From Singulisphaera sp. GP187 (GTDB taxonomy: Bacteria > Planctomycetota > Planctomycetia > Gemmatales > Gemmataceae): a stretch of DNA of 40,743 bases. The stretch spans positions 1-40,743 of the forward strand of contig CAMBMH010000017.1 in the NCBI GenBank assembly GCA_945868575.1. Reading direction: 5' to 3'. The notes under the pieces are model-generated. The model did no database searches. It was not told the origin of the DNA and was given only the letters and a program-made list of their open reading frames with translations. This document shows positions 1 to 9,096 of the stretch, one piece after another. Position 1 is the stretch's first letter, and each line of letters starts with the position of its first letter. A program made the position numbers and the translations under genes.

Positions 1-339
1 CCCGGTTCGTTCAAGGGCCATATTCATTGAGCGAATCAGGTCGGTTTGTGCGCCCCGGGCATCCGCCTTACCCAAATGTCGAATTTCCGCGGCAACGCCT
101 GCCAGGGAAATTTGCATTTCGCGGTCAATGTGGTCATCGGTTGGCCTCCCTTTTCCTTTTTGAAATTTGCAAACTCCGGCAAACCTTCCCCTGGGACGGA
201 TCGAAACCTCATGGATTGGTCGGCCCAAAACAAATGCAACCACAGCATGTCCTGCCTCATGGACCGCTGTCCGAATGGGGTCGTTATCAACCAGTCCTGG
301 TTCGTTAGGAATTTTTTTTGGTGGGATTTCCTCAGACAT
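1..339 (-). CDS. Stand-alone M41 (FtsH-type) zinc metallopeptidase-like protein, C-terminus cut by window edge
   Basis: Reading the minus strand from an ATG at 339 gives an uninterrupted frame of 113 codons that runs off the left edge. Residues 27-31 are HEAGH, the HExxH zinc site of M41 peptidases, followed by a hydrophobic stretch and an R-P-x-G-like segment. A second block (SLAGVAAEI, then GAQTDL near residues 95-101) matches the FtsH region whose Asp supplies the third zinc ligand. In FtsH a long membrane and AAA+ part precedes HEAGH, but here only 26 residues do, so this is a peptidase domain without the ATPase. The start is supported by lack of room upstream: the tRNA lies 72 nt away. 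Known of the family: ATP-dependent membrane proteolysis. Inferred here: a free-standing peptidase or a partner-dependent one. The C-terminal part is not visible. Confidence 0.8.
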   Translation of the reverse strand, partial: MSEEIPPKKIPNEPGLVDNDPIRTAVHEAGHAVVAFVLGRPIHEVSIRPRGRFAGVCKFQKGKGRPTDDHIDREMQISLAGVAAEIRHLGKADARGAQTDLIRSMNMALERTG

Positions 340-410
340 GCGGACCTCGCTTGACCCCAAACGGCACATAAACTAAACTACAATTGTACCGGGTGAGAAC
401 CTGGCACAGT

Positions 411-481
411 TACCCGGTAGTGTAACGGTAGCACAAGAGTTTTTGGCACTCTTTGTGAAGGTTCGAATCCTTCCCGGGTAG
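411..481 (+). tRNA. tRNA-Gln (anticodon TTG)
   Basis: The sequence folds into a complete cloverleaf. The acceptor stem TACCCGG pairs with CCGGGTA, with G as discriminator base. The D stem is GTGT/GCAC with an AACGGTA loop. The anticodon stem AGAGT/ACTCT carries the loop TTTTGGC, giving anticodon TTG (Gln, CAA codons). The T arm is GAAGG-TTCGAAT-CCTTC. The CCA end is not encoded. No other tRNA is adjacent, so it is a single-gene unit. Confidence 0.95.
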
Positions 482-576
482 TTTTAACTAAGTCGTTTGT
501 TTTCGTTTTTCTTTACAAAATCAATTTCGATAATGGTTTGCGGCTAAGTTTGAGTCTCTTTTTGCAACCATTTTAC

Positions 577-696
577 CCTACCCCAATTTGCCCAAGGTTT
601 TTCCCCGTTTACCAACACTACTGGACGGCAAAGGCAATCCGGGGTAGGTTGATTTTCTCGCCTTCCGGGTCTCACTCGGTTGTTTTTTTGCCGAGT
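577..696 (+). other. Possible structured leader upstream of the 702 gene
   Basis: Two inverted repeats lie between the tRNA and the next start codon. CCTACCCC (577-584) is complementary to GGGGTAGG (641-648). ACTCGG (674-679) is complementary to CCGAGT (691-696), with a T-rich 11-nt loop, ending 5 nt before the ATG at 702. There is no recognisable Shine-Dalgarno sequence before that ATG. The pairing could be chance; no known regulatory RNA family is recognised. Confidence 0.25.
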
Positions 697-701
697 TTCT
701 T

Positions 702-3700
702 ATGTCACAAAGATTTTCCTGGTTTTCGGTTTTGCTTTTGTTCGTCTTTGGGCAATTTATCAATGCTCAAGACAGCCCAGACCCTCTTTTTCAGGGGATG
801 ATCCAGCCTTTTTTCCAAAAATATTGCCAAAGATGTCACAATGTGGACAAAGCGACCTCTGGCGTCCGGGTGGATAATCTTGATCCAGCCTTTGAGGAAC
901 GCCAACTGAAACTTTGGCTGGGGATTTTGCACCATACCGCCAATGGTTCCATGCCTCCCGAGGGTGCCAAACAGCCAAAAGCCACCGAGAAGGCGCAGGT
1001 GGTTGCCTGGATGGAAAAAGGGATTGAACGGGCCCGACTGCGTCCAACTCCGCGTAATGGTGGAGCAAGGCGTTTGACCGTCGCGCAATACCGAAACACT
1101 CTTCGCGAATTACTTTTGCTGGATGACAACCTGGCGGACAATTTGCCGCCTGATGCCGTTTCCAAAGACGGGTTTCTCAACAATCAGGAGACTCTGGCGG
1201 TCTCGCCTTTGTTGCTTGAGTCTTACTACGACATCGCCGAAAAGGCGCTTGAGCGCTGCATTGTTGATCCGAAATCCAAGCCCACCATCCAAAACTTTCG
1301 GCTGGATTTTGGAGCCGGGATCAATCCCTCTCCCATCCGGGACAACCTGATCCTTGGCGCGGATAGTGTCCTTGTGAACAATTCCGATTTCCTCGTGCGG
1401 GAATTGAAGCCGGAAAAGCCATTTGTCTTTCAGCCCTTCTCGATGCGAACGCGTTATCGATTCATTGAAGGTTACCAAGGCAATGACACTGTCCGGGGTT
1501 GGCGCGATTATGACAGCATCTACCACTCCGTTTTTGCCTGCATGCGTGGAACCCAAGGCTATCCCAAGGGAAAGGCCTACACCACAATTTCCGAAGGCCT
1601 GCTGCTTCGGCCGGCCATTCCCAGCACCGAGATTTTTGGGGTGGAAAGCACCTACGGCCCCAGGGCCAATTTCAAGATCGCTTTGCGGGAATTGCCTGAT
1701 CACGGCCGGTTTCGGGTGACCGTGACCGCCGCGAAGTATGAAGATGGGCTATTGCTTGACCCGGGTGCCGAACCTTCAACCATTCCATTCATGTCAGGAA
1801 ATCAAGCTATCTGCGCGGATCCTGGCCCTACCAAGGTGGTGAATATTCCCTCGGCGGGGATTTATCAGGTAGATTTGCTCTCTGAAAGCGATGGCGAAAG
1901 ACCAGAACCGGATGTCTCCCAATTGCAAAAGGGGTTGATCGGTTATTGGCCCTTGAATGGTTCCGTCTCATCCGAACCTGACGCAAGGCATCTGGCCGGG
2001 GTCCTGAAAGCCGATGCGAAATTTGTGGAAAGCCCTTTCGGAAAGGCACTCTCTCTGGATGGTTATGAGGACGCCATGCGGGTCCCTCGTCATGAATCCA
2101 TGGAAGTGGGAACCGGGAATTTTAGCGTCTCCGCCTGGATTCACCCTCGGGAATTGCGTCAGGCCGGCATCGTCTGTTTGGGCAAGTATAATTGGACCCA
2201 CGGTTGGTATTTGGACATGCCGGGTGGCAATGGTGTTCTGCGGTTGGAAACCGCCGGACCGGACAACAAATCGAACGGAACTGTGGCTTCCGCCCCAGGG
2301 GCCATTCAGGCAAATAAGTGGCAACATGTGGCAGCGGTTGTCAGCCGCGCTGGACAGACGAGGCTATTCGTCAACGGCTATCAGGTAGCCCAGGGGAAGA
2401 TCGGTGGAGCGAATCTGGACAATCCCAAAGTGGATCTCCAGATTGGCCGAATCCAGGATGCACACCAGTTTCTGGGTGAAATATCCCAGGTGCGGGTTTA
2501 TCGGAGGGCCCTGAAGGATTCGGAAATCCAGGCACTTGTCGAACCAGGAAAGCGCTTTGCCTCGCCCCCCCAGGATAAAGGGAGCGATGTGGAATTGTCG
2601 TTGGGAAATAGGATTTTTGGCGGGACGCTTACCCAACCGGCTTTTCTCGTCCTACGCCTTCCCGCCGGACCGTTGTCTGTCTCGATGATCAAGGCGGGTG
2701 GTAAAAAGATAGAGAAAATCCGATTCATGGAGTTGCCCAAAAACTCACCAAACACCCGGAAATTCCTCGCTTTCGAAAAACGGGATCCTCATGTGGGTGT
2801 TCACCTCGGGTTGCGTCGCGATTGCGGCAGCACTTTGTCACCCGTGGGAACTCCGCAGGTCGTACACGGGACCAGCCTGACAAAGTACACCTTCGAGGGG
2901 GCTATCCGGAATCATCCCAGTCCGGATGTGGAAAAGGACAATGTAAATTACCTCGCAGGTATAAGGGAAATCGGAGTCCGAAGTGAATTTACGGATGGCC
3001 GTGATACCCCAAGGCTACTGATCCGCTCAGTTGAGTTTGAAGGGCCCTATTTTGAAACATGGCCTCCGAAACCTCATGAAAATCTTTTCCATGAGAATGA
3101 GGGCGAACCATCCGATCAAAAAGCGAATTCGTTAATCCAGCGTTTTGCAACCAAAGCGTTTCGCCGTCCAATCACAGGCGATGAGGCAGCCAGCCTTCTG
3201 GCAATTTTCACCAAATCCCGCAAGGATGGGGTAGGTTACCACGGCGCGTTGAGGGATGTTTTTCAGGTGGTACTTACTTCACCCCAGTTCCTGCTTCTGG
3301 TCGAGAAGAGCGTTTCCCCCAAGGGTGACCCGCTAGACGCCCATGAGCTCGCAAACAAGCTCTCGTATTTTCTTTGGAACGGACCGCCGGATGCGGCACT
3401 GTTGGAATCGGCCTTGTCGGGGAATGCGCTTCAAAAAAACATTGGCCCAATCGTTGACCGGATGATTGATAGTCCTCTATTTGACCGCTTTGTAGGGGAA
3501 TTTACCTCACAATGGCTTGCTTTGGACAAGTTCGCTGTTTTGGAAGCGGATCGTCAGCGGTTTCCCCGTCTCACTCCCCATGTCCGTGGTCACCTCTCAA
3601 AAGAATCGGCTGCGTTCCTTTCCCATTTGGCGAGGCACAATCTGCCTGTCCGCAATCTGATACAATCCGATTTTATCATGGCGAATGAAGTGGTAGGCGA

Positions 3701-4322
3701 TTACTACGGGTTGGGCGACAAGGTGGAATCCGGGTTCCGATTTGTGCCCGTCGCCCATGGGCAGGAAAAGCTGGGTGGGCTATTGTCCCAACCAGCCATT
3801 CTTGCGGGGTTGTCGGATGGGAGGGAGTCAAACCCTGTCAAGCGTGGGGCATGGATGGCCAGGAGAATCGTGGCCGAGCCTCCCGATGATCCTCCGCCTA
3901 ATGTCCCCACACTCAAGGAAGACACAAAAAGCCTGAGCCTGAGGGAGCGGCTGGAAAAACACCGCAACCAGCCTGGGTGTGCCAGTTGCCATTCCAGGGT
4001 GGATCCATGGGGGATTCCCTTGGAGGAATTCGACGCGGGAGGTTTGGCAAAAACCATGAAAGTGGACTCCCGCTCCACCTTGCCTGATGGCAAAGAGGTT
4101 TCCGGTTTTCTGGAATTGAGAAAATACCTTGCGGAAGAGCGGATTGATCAGGTTGCTTTTGGTTTGGCGAGGCATTTGGCCATATACGCGAATGGCAGGA
4201 GTCTGTCCTTTAACGAGCTAGAAAGTTTGAAAAAGGAGTGTCTGACCCTGAAGCCTTCGGGTTACAAGGTCCGGGACCTAATCCATCTGGTGGTAAAAAG
4301 TCCGTTGTTCCTGGAAAAATGA
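702..4322 (+). CDS. PSCyt/PSD protein (DUF1587-DUF1592-DUF1588-DUF1585 type) with LamG-like insertion
   Basis: A 1206-residue exported protein. A Sec-type signal covers about residues 1-23. C42-x-x-C45-H46 is a c-type haem-attachment motif of the planctomycete cytochrome (PSCyt1) domain, with an M-P-P motif at 84-86. A DUF1587-like segment ([15 protein letters not shown]) lies near 123-137. A concanavalin/LamG-like fold, starting with [10 protein letters not shown], spans roughly 410-615. DUF1595/DUF1592-like sequence ([20 protein letters not shown]) follows from about 810. [13 protein letters not shown] motif near 1092 marks DUF1588, and a DUF1585-like tail ends the protein. The family is typical of Planctomycetes and its chemistry is not established; periplasmic electron transfer is inferred from the CXXCH sites. 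The LamG-like part suggests glycan or protein binding. The stop codon lies 59 nt before the DUF1552 partner, so the two probably form one transcript. Confidence 0.9.
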   Translation: MSQRFSWFSVLLLFVFGQFINAQDSPDPLFQGMIQPFFQKYCQRCHNVDKATSGVRVDNLDPAFEERQLKLWLGILHHTANGSMPPEGAKQPKATEKAQVVAWMEKGIERARLRPTPRNGGARRLTVAQYRNTLRELLLLDDNLADNLPPDAVSKDGFLNNQETLAVSPLLLESYYDIAEKALERCIVDPKSKPTIQNFRLDFGAGINPSPIRDNLILGADSVLVNNSDFLVRELKPEKPFVFQPFSMRTRYRFIEGYQGNDTVRGWRDYDSIYHSVFACMRGTQGYPKGKAYTTISEGLLLRPAIPSTEIFGVESTYGPRANFKIALRELPDHGRFRVTVTAAKYEDGLLLDPGAEPSTIPFMSGNQAICADPGPTKVVNIPSAGIYQVDLLSESDGERPEPDVSQLQKGLIGYWPLNGSVSSEPDARHLAGVLKADAKFVESPFGKALSLDGYEDAMRVPRHESMEVGTGNFSVSAWIHPRELRQAGIVCLGKYNWTHGWYLDMPGGNGVLRLETAGPDNKSNGTVASAPGAIQANKWQHVAAVVSRAGQTRLFVNGYQVAQGKIGGANLDNPKVDLQIGRIQDAHQFLGEISQVRVYRRALKDSEIQALVEPGKRFASPPQDKGSDVELSLGNRIFGGTLTQPAFLVLRLPAGPLSVSMIKAGGKKIEKIRFMELPKNSPNTRKFLAFEKRDPHVGVHLGLRRDCGSTLSPVGTPQVVHGTSLTKYTFEGAIRNHPSPDVEKDNVNYLAGIREIGVRSEFTDGRDTPRLLIRSVEFEGPYFETWPPKPHENLFHENEGEPSDQKANSLIQRFATKAFRRPITGDEAASLLAIFTKSRKDGVGYHGALRDVFQVVLTSPQFLLLVEKSVSPKGDPLDAHELANKLSYFLWNGPPDAALLESALSGNALQKNIGPIVDRMIDSPLFDRFVGEFTSQWLALDKFAVLEADRQRFPRLTPHVRGHLSKESAAFLSHLARHNLPVRNLIQSDFIMANEVVGDYYGLGDKVESGFRFVPVAHGQEKLGGLLSQPAILAGLSDGRESNPVKRGAWMARRIVAEPPDDPPPNVPTLKEDTKSLSLRERLEKHRNQPGCASCHSRVDPWGIPLEEFDAGGLAKTMKVDSRSTLPDGKEVSGFLELRKYLAEERIDQVAFGLARHLAIYANGRSLSFNELESLKKECLTLKPSGYKVRDLIHLVVKSPLFLEK

Positions 4323-4381
4323 TCCGAAAAGGTCCGGGGCCAAATGTGTCCTGGAATACCTGGGTGAATGGGGACTCAATC

Positions 4382-5722
4382 ATGATCAGCGTGCGAAAAC
4401 TGGACAGGCGGGCGTTTTTGCGGGGTGTGGGCGGCGTTGCCTTGGCTTTGCCTGTCCTGGAAGCCATGGGCGATGAAGTAAACAGTCGGGTCCCAAGGCG
4501 ATTTTGCGCCTTGTATACGGCCAACGGGATGGCCCTTCCCAGACCCGAAAACGGAATTCAGGAGTGGAGTTGGTTTCCGGCCGCCAGCAATGGAGGCGAA
4601 TTTGTTTTTGGCAAATCGACGGAACCGCTGGCGCCCTTTAGGAAACAGCTTAGTTTCCTTGGAGGTCTTTATCATCCAAGCGGTCCCAAGGCCGATCCCC
4701 ATGTTTGTTCGGATATGTGGCTCACCGGGGCACCCTTGCACAACCCGAAGCCCGGAACCTACAACTCGGTCAGTTTGGACCAGGTAATCGCCCGACATAC
4801 GCGCCAATATTGTCGGCAGCCTTCACTGGTGCTTTCAATTGATGCCGGGACGGGTTTCCTTTCGCGGACCGGGACCATCTCCTATAGCCTTGAGGGGCGT
4901 CCGATTCCTGCGGAGAACAATCCGCGCCGGGTATTCAACCGGCTATTTCGTGGAGATAAGGCTTCATTGGAGGGGGAAAGGGAGAGGCTGCGGAGGCAAA
5001 TTCGCCTGGTCGACGCCGTTGGCGCCAGCGCCAAATCCTTCAACAGTCAGCTAGGCAGTTCCGATCGCGACCGGATGGAACAATACCTGACCTCTTTGGG
5101 CGAGGTGGAATCGCGTCTGATCGCCTCGGAGAAATGGATCGATGTACCGCTGAAAAAACAGGATTACAAACATCTTAACCTGGATGCGACCAACGAGGGA
5201 GATCCGGCCGAATATTACCGAAACATGTTCGATCTGATTTCCCTTGCCTTTGACGCGGACATCACCAGGTCGGTGGTGTTCATGCTCAATCGCGAGGACG
5301 GAATGGGAATTAGCGATACTTTTCCGCTCAAATTGGGTCTTTCCGGCACACACCATAATCTTTCCCATGCAGGAGATAAAGCGGGGCAGATCAACTTCGC
5401 AAAGTATGATCTCTTCCTGAGCCGACAATTGGCCCACTTTTTCGATCGTCTCAATTCCTGCAAGGACAAGAGTGGAACCGTCCTCGACAATACCATTGTC
5501 CTTTACGGTAGCGGGGCCAGCACCACCCATAACCCCACAAACCTCCCCACACTTGTGGTGGGTGGAGGCGGTCTGGGGCTAAAGCATGGAAACTATTGGA
5601 AGCAAGGGGAGACACGAATGTCCAACCTGCACCTTAGCATCCTTAGGTCCATTGGTGTCGAACAAGACACATTCGCAGATAGCACAGGCACCTTGCCTGC
5701 ATCTGTTTTCAGCAAAACCTGA
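4382..5722 (+). CDS. DUF1552 family exported protein
   Basis: A 446-residue protein beginning with a Tat-type leader (LDRRAFLRG, then a hydrophobic stretch [11 protein letters not shown]). The body matches the DUF1552 pattern: [15 protein letters not shown] near the start, then the [11 protein letters not shown] block, and a C-terminal [20 protein letters not shown] segment. DUF1552 proteins usually sit directly downstream of DUF1592-type PSCyt/PSD genes, as here. Their biochemical role is unknown. The start at 4382 places the twin arginines at residues 8-9. An in-frame ATG at 4319 overlaps the upstream stop (ATGA) and could allow translational coupling, but it would add 21 residues ahead of the leader. 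An earlier ATG at 4238 lies deep inside the upstream gene and is unlikely. Confidence 0.88.
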   Translation: MISVRKLDRRAFLRGVGGVALALPVLEAMGDEVNSRVPRRFCALYTANGMALPRPENGIQEWSWFPAASNGGEFVFGKSTEPLAPFRKQLSFLGGLYHPSGPKADPHVCSDMWLTGAPLHNPKPGTYNSVSLDQVIARHTRQYCRQPSLVLSIDAGTGFLSRTGTISYSLEGRPIPAENNPRRVFNRLFRGDKASLEGERERLRRQIRLVDAVGASAKSFNSQLGSSDRDRMEQYLTSLGEVESRLIASEKWIDVPLKKQDYKHLNLDATNEGDPAEYYRNMFDLISLAFDADITRSVVFMLNREDGMGISDTFPLKLGLSGTHHNLSHAGDKAGQINFAKYDLFLSRQLAHFFDRLNSCKDKSGTVLDNTIVLYGSGASTTHNPTNLPTLVVGGGGLGLKHGNYWKQGETRMSNLHLSILRSIGVEQDTFADSTGTLPASVFSKT

Positions 5723-6146
5723 TTCCCTTTGGTTTTGGGCAAAACTATCCCATGATTCGGGGTGCTGATGGAATATTCCGTCCGGGAGTTCCAATCCCCG
5801 GATATTGGTAAAGTTGGGTTGTTTATATCAATCGTGAATATCATTTGTGTTTGTGCCATCGATTTCCATCGGTCCAATGTGGTGCCCATGGGCCAACAAG
5901 CTCCAATCGATTGCCAAGGGTTGTCTGACGGGTTTGCGGATTCTTGCTGCTTTTTGGCCCAAGGTTGTTCATCAGATAGGTAACGGGGGGCGATAAACCG
6001 GTCCGAAAAAAACCGGAAGGTCAAACCCGCAACTTTTTTACTTCTGCTTTCTTCGGAATTTGACCGATACCTTTCATTAAATCCATCCGCCAACTCTAAC
6101 GCGGAATGGGCATTTGCCCCAAGTTAGCCAGATTTCGGAATCAAAA
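5723..6146. other. 424-nt intergenic region with a hairpin near the downstream start
   Basis: I see no convincing gene here. An open minus-strand frame through it runs into the DUF1552 gene and resembles nothing. Close to the next start, CTAAC (6096-6100) can pair with GTTAG (6123-6127) around an inner hairpin GGGCA-TT-TGCCC (6108-6119). A second small inverted repeat, CCGGT/ACCGG, lies near 6000-6020. These may form the leader of the methyltransferase mRNA. No promoter stands out. Confidence 0.4.
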
Positions 6147-7649
6147 ATGACCCAAAACCCTTACTGTTGTCTGGACTGTGGTCACAATCACCTTGAAGTT
6201 GTTGAAGCCGGGCATCAGTGCCCCGCATGTGGGAAATTATGGCTGGTTCACGGAGGGGTTTCCCTGTTTTTGCCCGGGGTTAAAGTTGTCGAAAACCATA
6301 TTTCCATGCCAAAAGATGCATGGGAAGCGGTTTGCCAATCGGCGTCCCTTCCCGCGTCTCCTGAAAATATTACCCAAATGCGTCGTATCTTTTCCAACAA
6401 CTACAACTTGCCCGAGCTACATCTCTCTGCGGAAAATAACTACTACTTCCAACGGGTGCCAGAGTTGGAGAAATTCCTTCAGGGAAATTCCAAAACCTCA
6501 AAGGAATCCAAATCCGCCGAGGCCATCCCGTCAACTGCCAATGGTCCTTTGCACTTTCACATTGAACGCCATTACATTCCCGAGACCATTCCAGCGGGCC
6601 AAACCTATTCCTGGAATGTGCGGATAATCAACGATGGTCCTGGTCCTATACATGCAAAAGGGCCAGGCTCAGCCAGACTGGCCCATCGTTGGTGGGATGG
6701 AGTGGGAAATTTGATTGCAATGGCCGGACGGCCGACCACCTTGCCTGTGGATTTGGCATGTGGACGGGCCCTTTCTGTCCCGTTTATGCTCAGCGCTCCC
6801 GCCCGAAATGGGCTTCACCTTCTGGAAATTGGACTAATCAGCGATTCAGGAGAATGGATTTCTTCCGAAAGCAAACCCCTTTTGATACAGTGTGTCGTTG
6901 GTTTGGAATTGGAATTGCCAAATCATTGGAATCGCCTGAATAAACCCCAATCGACCTTTGATTATGTGGAGGATCACCTGTTGGGAGTTTCCTTCCTCAA
7001 GGAAGAGCTCAAGGAAAATCGTACTCCAAGGCTGCTTGAAGTGGGTGGGTGTTCCAGCCCCATGACTCACGGAATGGACGGCGACATCTATGTTTCCGAC
7101 ATTGATGCCCAGACACTCCAGGTTGGCCGCTTGCGATTTGCGTCCAAATTTCCCAATATGAAATTCCTCGCTTCGGATGCCGCCAGGCTCCCTTTCGCCC
7201 CTAGTACATTCGATGGCGTGGTGCTTTTTGCAACGCTCCACCACTTTGCGGACCCAATTGCTTGCCTCACCGAGTTTCGCCGGGTTATCAAGCCGGACGG
7301 ATTCATCATGATGGGAACCGAACCTGTTGGGTCCTACATGGCGGAAACGGTCGATGCCAAGTTGCTCAAGGAGCTTGAGAGTGGCATCAATGAACAGGTA
7401 TTCACGGCCCAGGAATACCAGAGGATGTTTCTTGCGGCGGGACTGTTTGCAACGCGAGTCGAAATCGACCGCGGTGCCCTTCGGGCAATTCTTCGCCCCC
7501 GGGCGGGTGGAGTGGCTTACTCAACCGGGTCCGATGCCTCAACAAATTCCATCCTGATTCGTCAATTGATCAAACTCAACCTCCAGTGGGTAAAATCCAA
7601 GGTAAAGCAGCATATTGGGCCTTATTTGCCTCGCCGTAAAGCCGCGTAA
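6147..7649 (+). CDS. SAM-dependent methyltransferase with N-terminal zinc ribbon and Ig-like middle region
   Basis: A 500-residue protein in three parts. Residues 8-28 hold C8-x2-C11 and C25-x2-C28, a Trm112-like zinc ribbon. Residues of about 130-250 form a beta-rich segment (ETIPAGQTYSWNVRIINDG and following) resembling Ig-like domains attached to sugar- or glycan-processing enzymes. From about 295 comes a class I methyltransferase core: LLEVGGCSSP (SAM loop), VSDIDAQTL (acidic residue ending beta-2), ASDAARLPFA and the FDGVVLFATLHHF block. The substrate is unknown; a lipid, quinone or glycan methyltransferase is possible. The ATG at 6147 has GGA 7 nt upstream. A TTG at 6114 would add 11 residues but lies inside a hairpin. 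No signal peptide is visible, so the protein is likely cytoplasmic. Confidence 0.85.
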   Translation: MTQNPYCCLDCGHNHLEVVEAGHQCPACGKLWLVHGGVSLFLPGVKVVENHISMPKDAWEAVCQSASLPASPENITQMRRIFSNNYNLPELHLSAENNYYFQRVPELEKFLQGNSKTSKESKSAEAIPSTANGPLHFHIERHYIPETIPAGQTYSWNVRIINDGPGPIHAKGPGSARLAHRWWDGVGNLIAMAGRPTTLPVDLACGRALSVPFMLSAPARNGLHLLEIGLISDSGEWISSESKPLLIQCVVGLELELPNHWNRLNKPQSTFDYVEDHLLGVSFLKEELKENRTPRLLEVGGCSSPMTHGMDGDIYVSDIDAQTLQVGRLRFASKFPNMKFLASDAARLPFAPSTFDGVVLFATLHHFADPIACLTEFRRVIKPDGFIMMGTEPVGSYMAETVDAKLLKELESGINEQVFTAQEYQRMFLAAGLFATRVEIDRGALRAILRPRAGGVAYSTGSDASTNSILIRQLIKLNLQWVKSKVKQHIGPYLPRRKAA

Positions 7650-7715
7650 TTGCGCGAGCAAATCCCTAATACTTATTGCGCAGAGCGGGATCCGGGCCAA
7701 ATCGCTAGGAGTTTG

Positions 7716-7748
7716 AAAGGGATTTTGATGGGCCATCCCTTTTGGGTT
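7716..7748 (+). terminator. Probable terminator after the methyltransferase gene
   Basis: AAAGGGAT (7716-7723) pairs perfectly with ATCCCTTT (7735-7742) around an 11-nt loop and is followed by a short T-containing tract. It lies 66 nt after the methyltransferase stop. The T-run is short, so termination may be partial. Confidence 0.45.
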
Positions 7749-7866
7749 TAAACCCGGGATGGAATGGGTCGGGCGTTTACCTTCTTTGCTTTTACCCCTT
7801 GTTTTCGAAAACCGCTTCGGTTATTCACCGGCCGGACTTGAGCGATTTCCAACAAAAGGCGTTTGT

Positions 7867-8313
7867 ATGCGTCCTGGCCTTTTTGGCTGGCTGCTCCTTG
7901 TGGGGCTGTTTGGGGGGATCTCCCTGGTTTGGGGACTGGCCCGGTGGATCAAACCCTACGAAGCCGATGGAATGCCCAAGGCAATGGCCAGCCATACACA
8001 GCTTGGCCTGCCTCCTTGCACATTCCTCGCCGTCACGGGAATCCCCTGTCCCAGTTGCGGATTGACGACAAGCTTTTCGCTTATGGCCCATTTCGACCCG
8101 GTGCCCGCTTTTCGGGCCAATCCGGCGGGGCCAATTCTGCTTATGCTGAGCGGAATTTTATGGATTTGGAGCCTGGTGTGCATTGCCCACCGAAGGTTCT
8201 ACTGGAGCCGGAAATGGGAATTTCGCCTGGTACTTTGGCTGGGCGCCGTTTTCCTTCTTCTACTGCTCAGATGGTTGGCGATGGTGGTGGTTCCCCGCAT
8301 TTTTGGAAATTGA
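7867..8313 (+). CDS. DUF2752 family membrane protein
   Basis: A 148-residue protein with three likely membrane spans (about residues 6-24, 86-105 and 120-141). Between spans 1 and 2 lies the DUF2752 signature TGIPCPSCGLTTSF (residues 57-70), with the paired cysteines C61 and C64, followed by a short segment (AFRANPAGP) typical of the family. Function is unknown. The length fits the family when the ATG at 7867 is used (AAGG about 10 nt upstream). An in-frame ATG at 7759 would add 36 residues without similarity. The stop lies 13 nt before the lipoprotein start, so the two genes are probably co-transcribed. Confidence 0.85.
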   Translation: MRPGLFGWLLLVGLFGGISLVWGLARWIKPYEADGMPKAMASHTQLGLPPCTFLAVTGIPCPSCGLTTSFSLMAHFDPVPAFRANPAGPILLMLSGILWIWSLVCIAHRRFYWSRKWEFRLVLWLGAVFLLLLLRWLAMVVVPRIFGN

Positions 8314-8326
8314 TGGAGAATTTACA

Positions 8327-9016
8327 ATGAACCGATTCACCCGCCGCGGCCTTCTCGGAGCCATTGCTCCGGTACTCCTTGGGGTTACTTCAGGCTGCAA
8401 TATGTTGTCCGTTCCCTACTTCCTTTTCGCGGCGCCGGAGCCAAAAAAGGAGGCGGAAATTGGCACGATTGCCAACAAGGACAAGAAAAAAGAAAACAAG
8501 ATTCTGATTTTGACTTATATGAAACTGGATCTGCGCCCGGAATTCCTCCAGGCCGACAGGGAAATTGCCTTCTTCCTCGAGAAGAACCTGAAAGAGCTTA
8601 CGACCGCCAACAAGGAAAAGATTTCGATCGTCTCGCCTCGAAAGGTTGAGGATTACAAAAACCAGCATCCTGACTGGCAGGACAAGGAAGTATCCGACAT
8701 CGGCAAGCACTTCAAAGCGGACCATGTGATCTACCTCGAAGTCAACCAACTTTCGATGTACGAACAAGGCTCAGGCGGAACGCTTTATCGTGGCAAAGCG
8801 GACATTACTGTATCGCTCGTGGATGTCGCAAAGCCCGACGAATCCAAACCACCCCAGCCCTTCACCGCATCGTATCCCCGGGAACTTCGGATGGGTTTGA
8901 CTCCAACAGACAAGAGCCCCGCGGAATTCCGCGCATCGTTCCTCGAATACCTGGGCAAACGGATCGCCTGGAAATTCACCGCCCATCCGACCCGCGACGA
9001 CTTCTACGCGGATTAG
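8327..9016 (+). CDS. Putative lipoprotein of unknown function with Tat-like leader
   Basis: A 229-residue protein. The N-terminus has a twin arginine (R6-R7) and a hydrophobic stretch ending in a lipobox, T21-S-G-C24, so lipidation at C24 is expected. The mature part is rich in Lys and Glu (about residues 35-55) and then forms an alpha/beta-looking domain (ILILTYMKLDLRPEF; FKADHVIYLEVNQL). I do not recognise a family. The start at 8327 has GGAG 8 nt upstream; a longer frame from 8183 overlaps the DUF2752 gene and is rejected. The context suggests co-transcription with the DUF2752 gene. The cell-envelope location is inferred from the lipobox; no function is assigned. Confidence 0.8.
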   Translation: MNRFTRRGLLGAIAPVLLGVTSGCNMLSVPYFLFAAPEPKKEAEIGTIANKDKKKENKILILTYMKLDLRPEFLQADREIAFFLEKNLKELTTANKEKISIVSPRKVEDYKNQHPDWQDKEVSDIGKHFKADHVIYLEVNQLSMYEQGSGGTLYRGKADITVSLVDVAKPDESKPPQPFTASYPRELRMGLTPTDKSPAEFRASFLEYLGKRIAWKFTAHPTRDDFYAD

Positions 9017-9041
9017 TTTTTCCAGTTGGTTTATCAAAGAC

Positions 9042-9080
9042 AAAAGCCGATGGTCCCCTGGGATCGTCGGCTTTGTGCTT
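9042..9080. terminator. Bidirectional terminator between convergent genes
   Basis: AAAGCCGA and TCGGCTTT form the outer stem, extended by partial pairing (TGGTCC/GGATCG) around a small loop, at 9043-9074. T-rich sequence follows on both strands. It sits between the lipoprotein gene (plus) and the CE15-like gene (minus), and can end both. Confidence 0.75.
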
Positions 9081-9096
9081 TTTGGGCGTTTTAAGA

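Noticed and set aside
4238-4381. Earlier start for the DUF1552 protein
   Set aside because: Its first 85 nt lie inside the DUF1592-type gene and the added residues precede a normal Tat leader.
5593-6093. 166-codon minus-strand frame
   Set aside because: It overlaps the DUF1552 C-terminus, has no similarity, and no ribosome site is seen.
6114-6146. TTG start for the methyltransferase
   Set aside because: It lies inside a hairpin loop, and the ATG at 6147 has a better upstream context.
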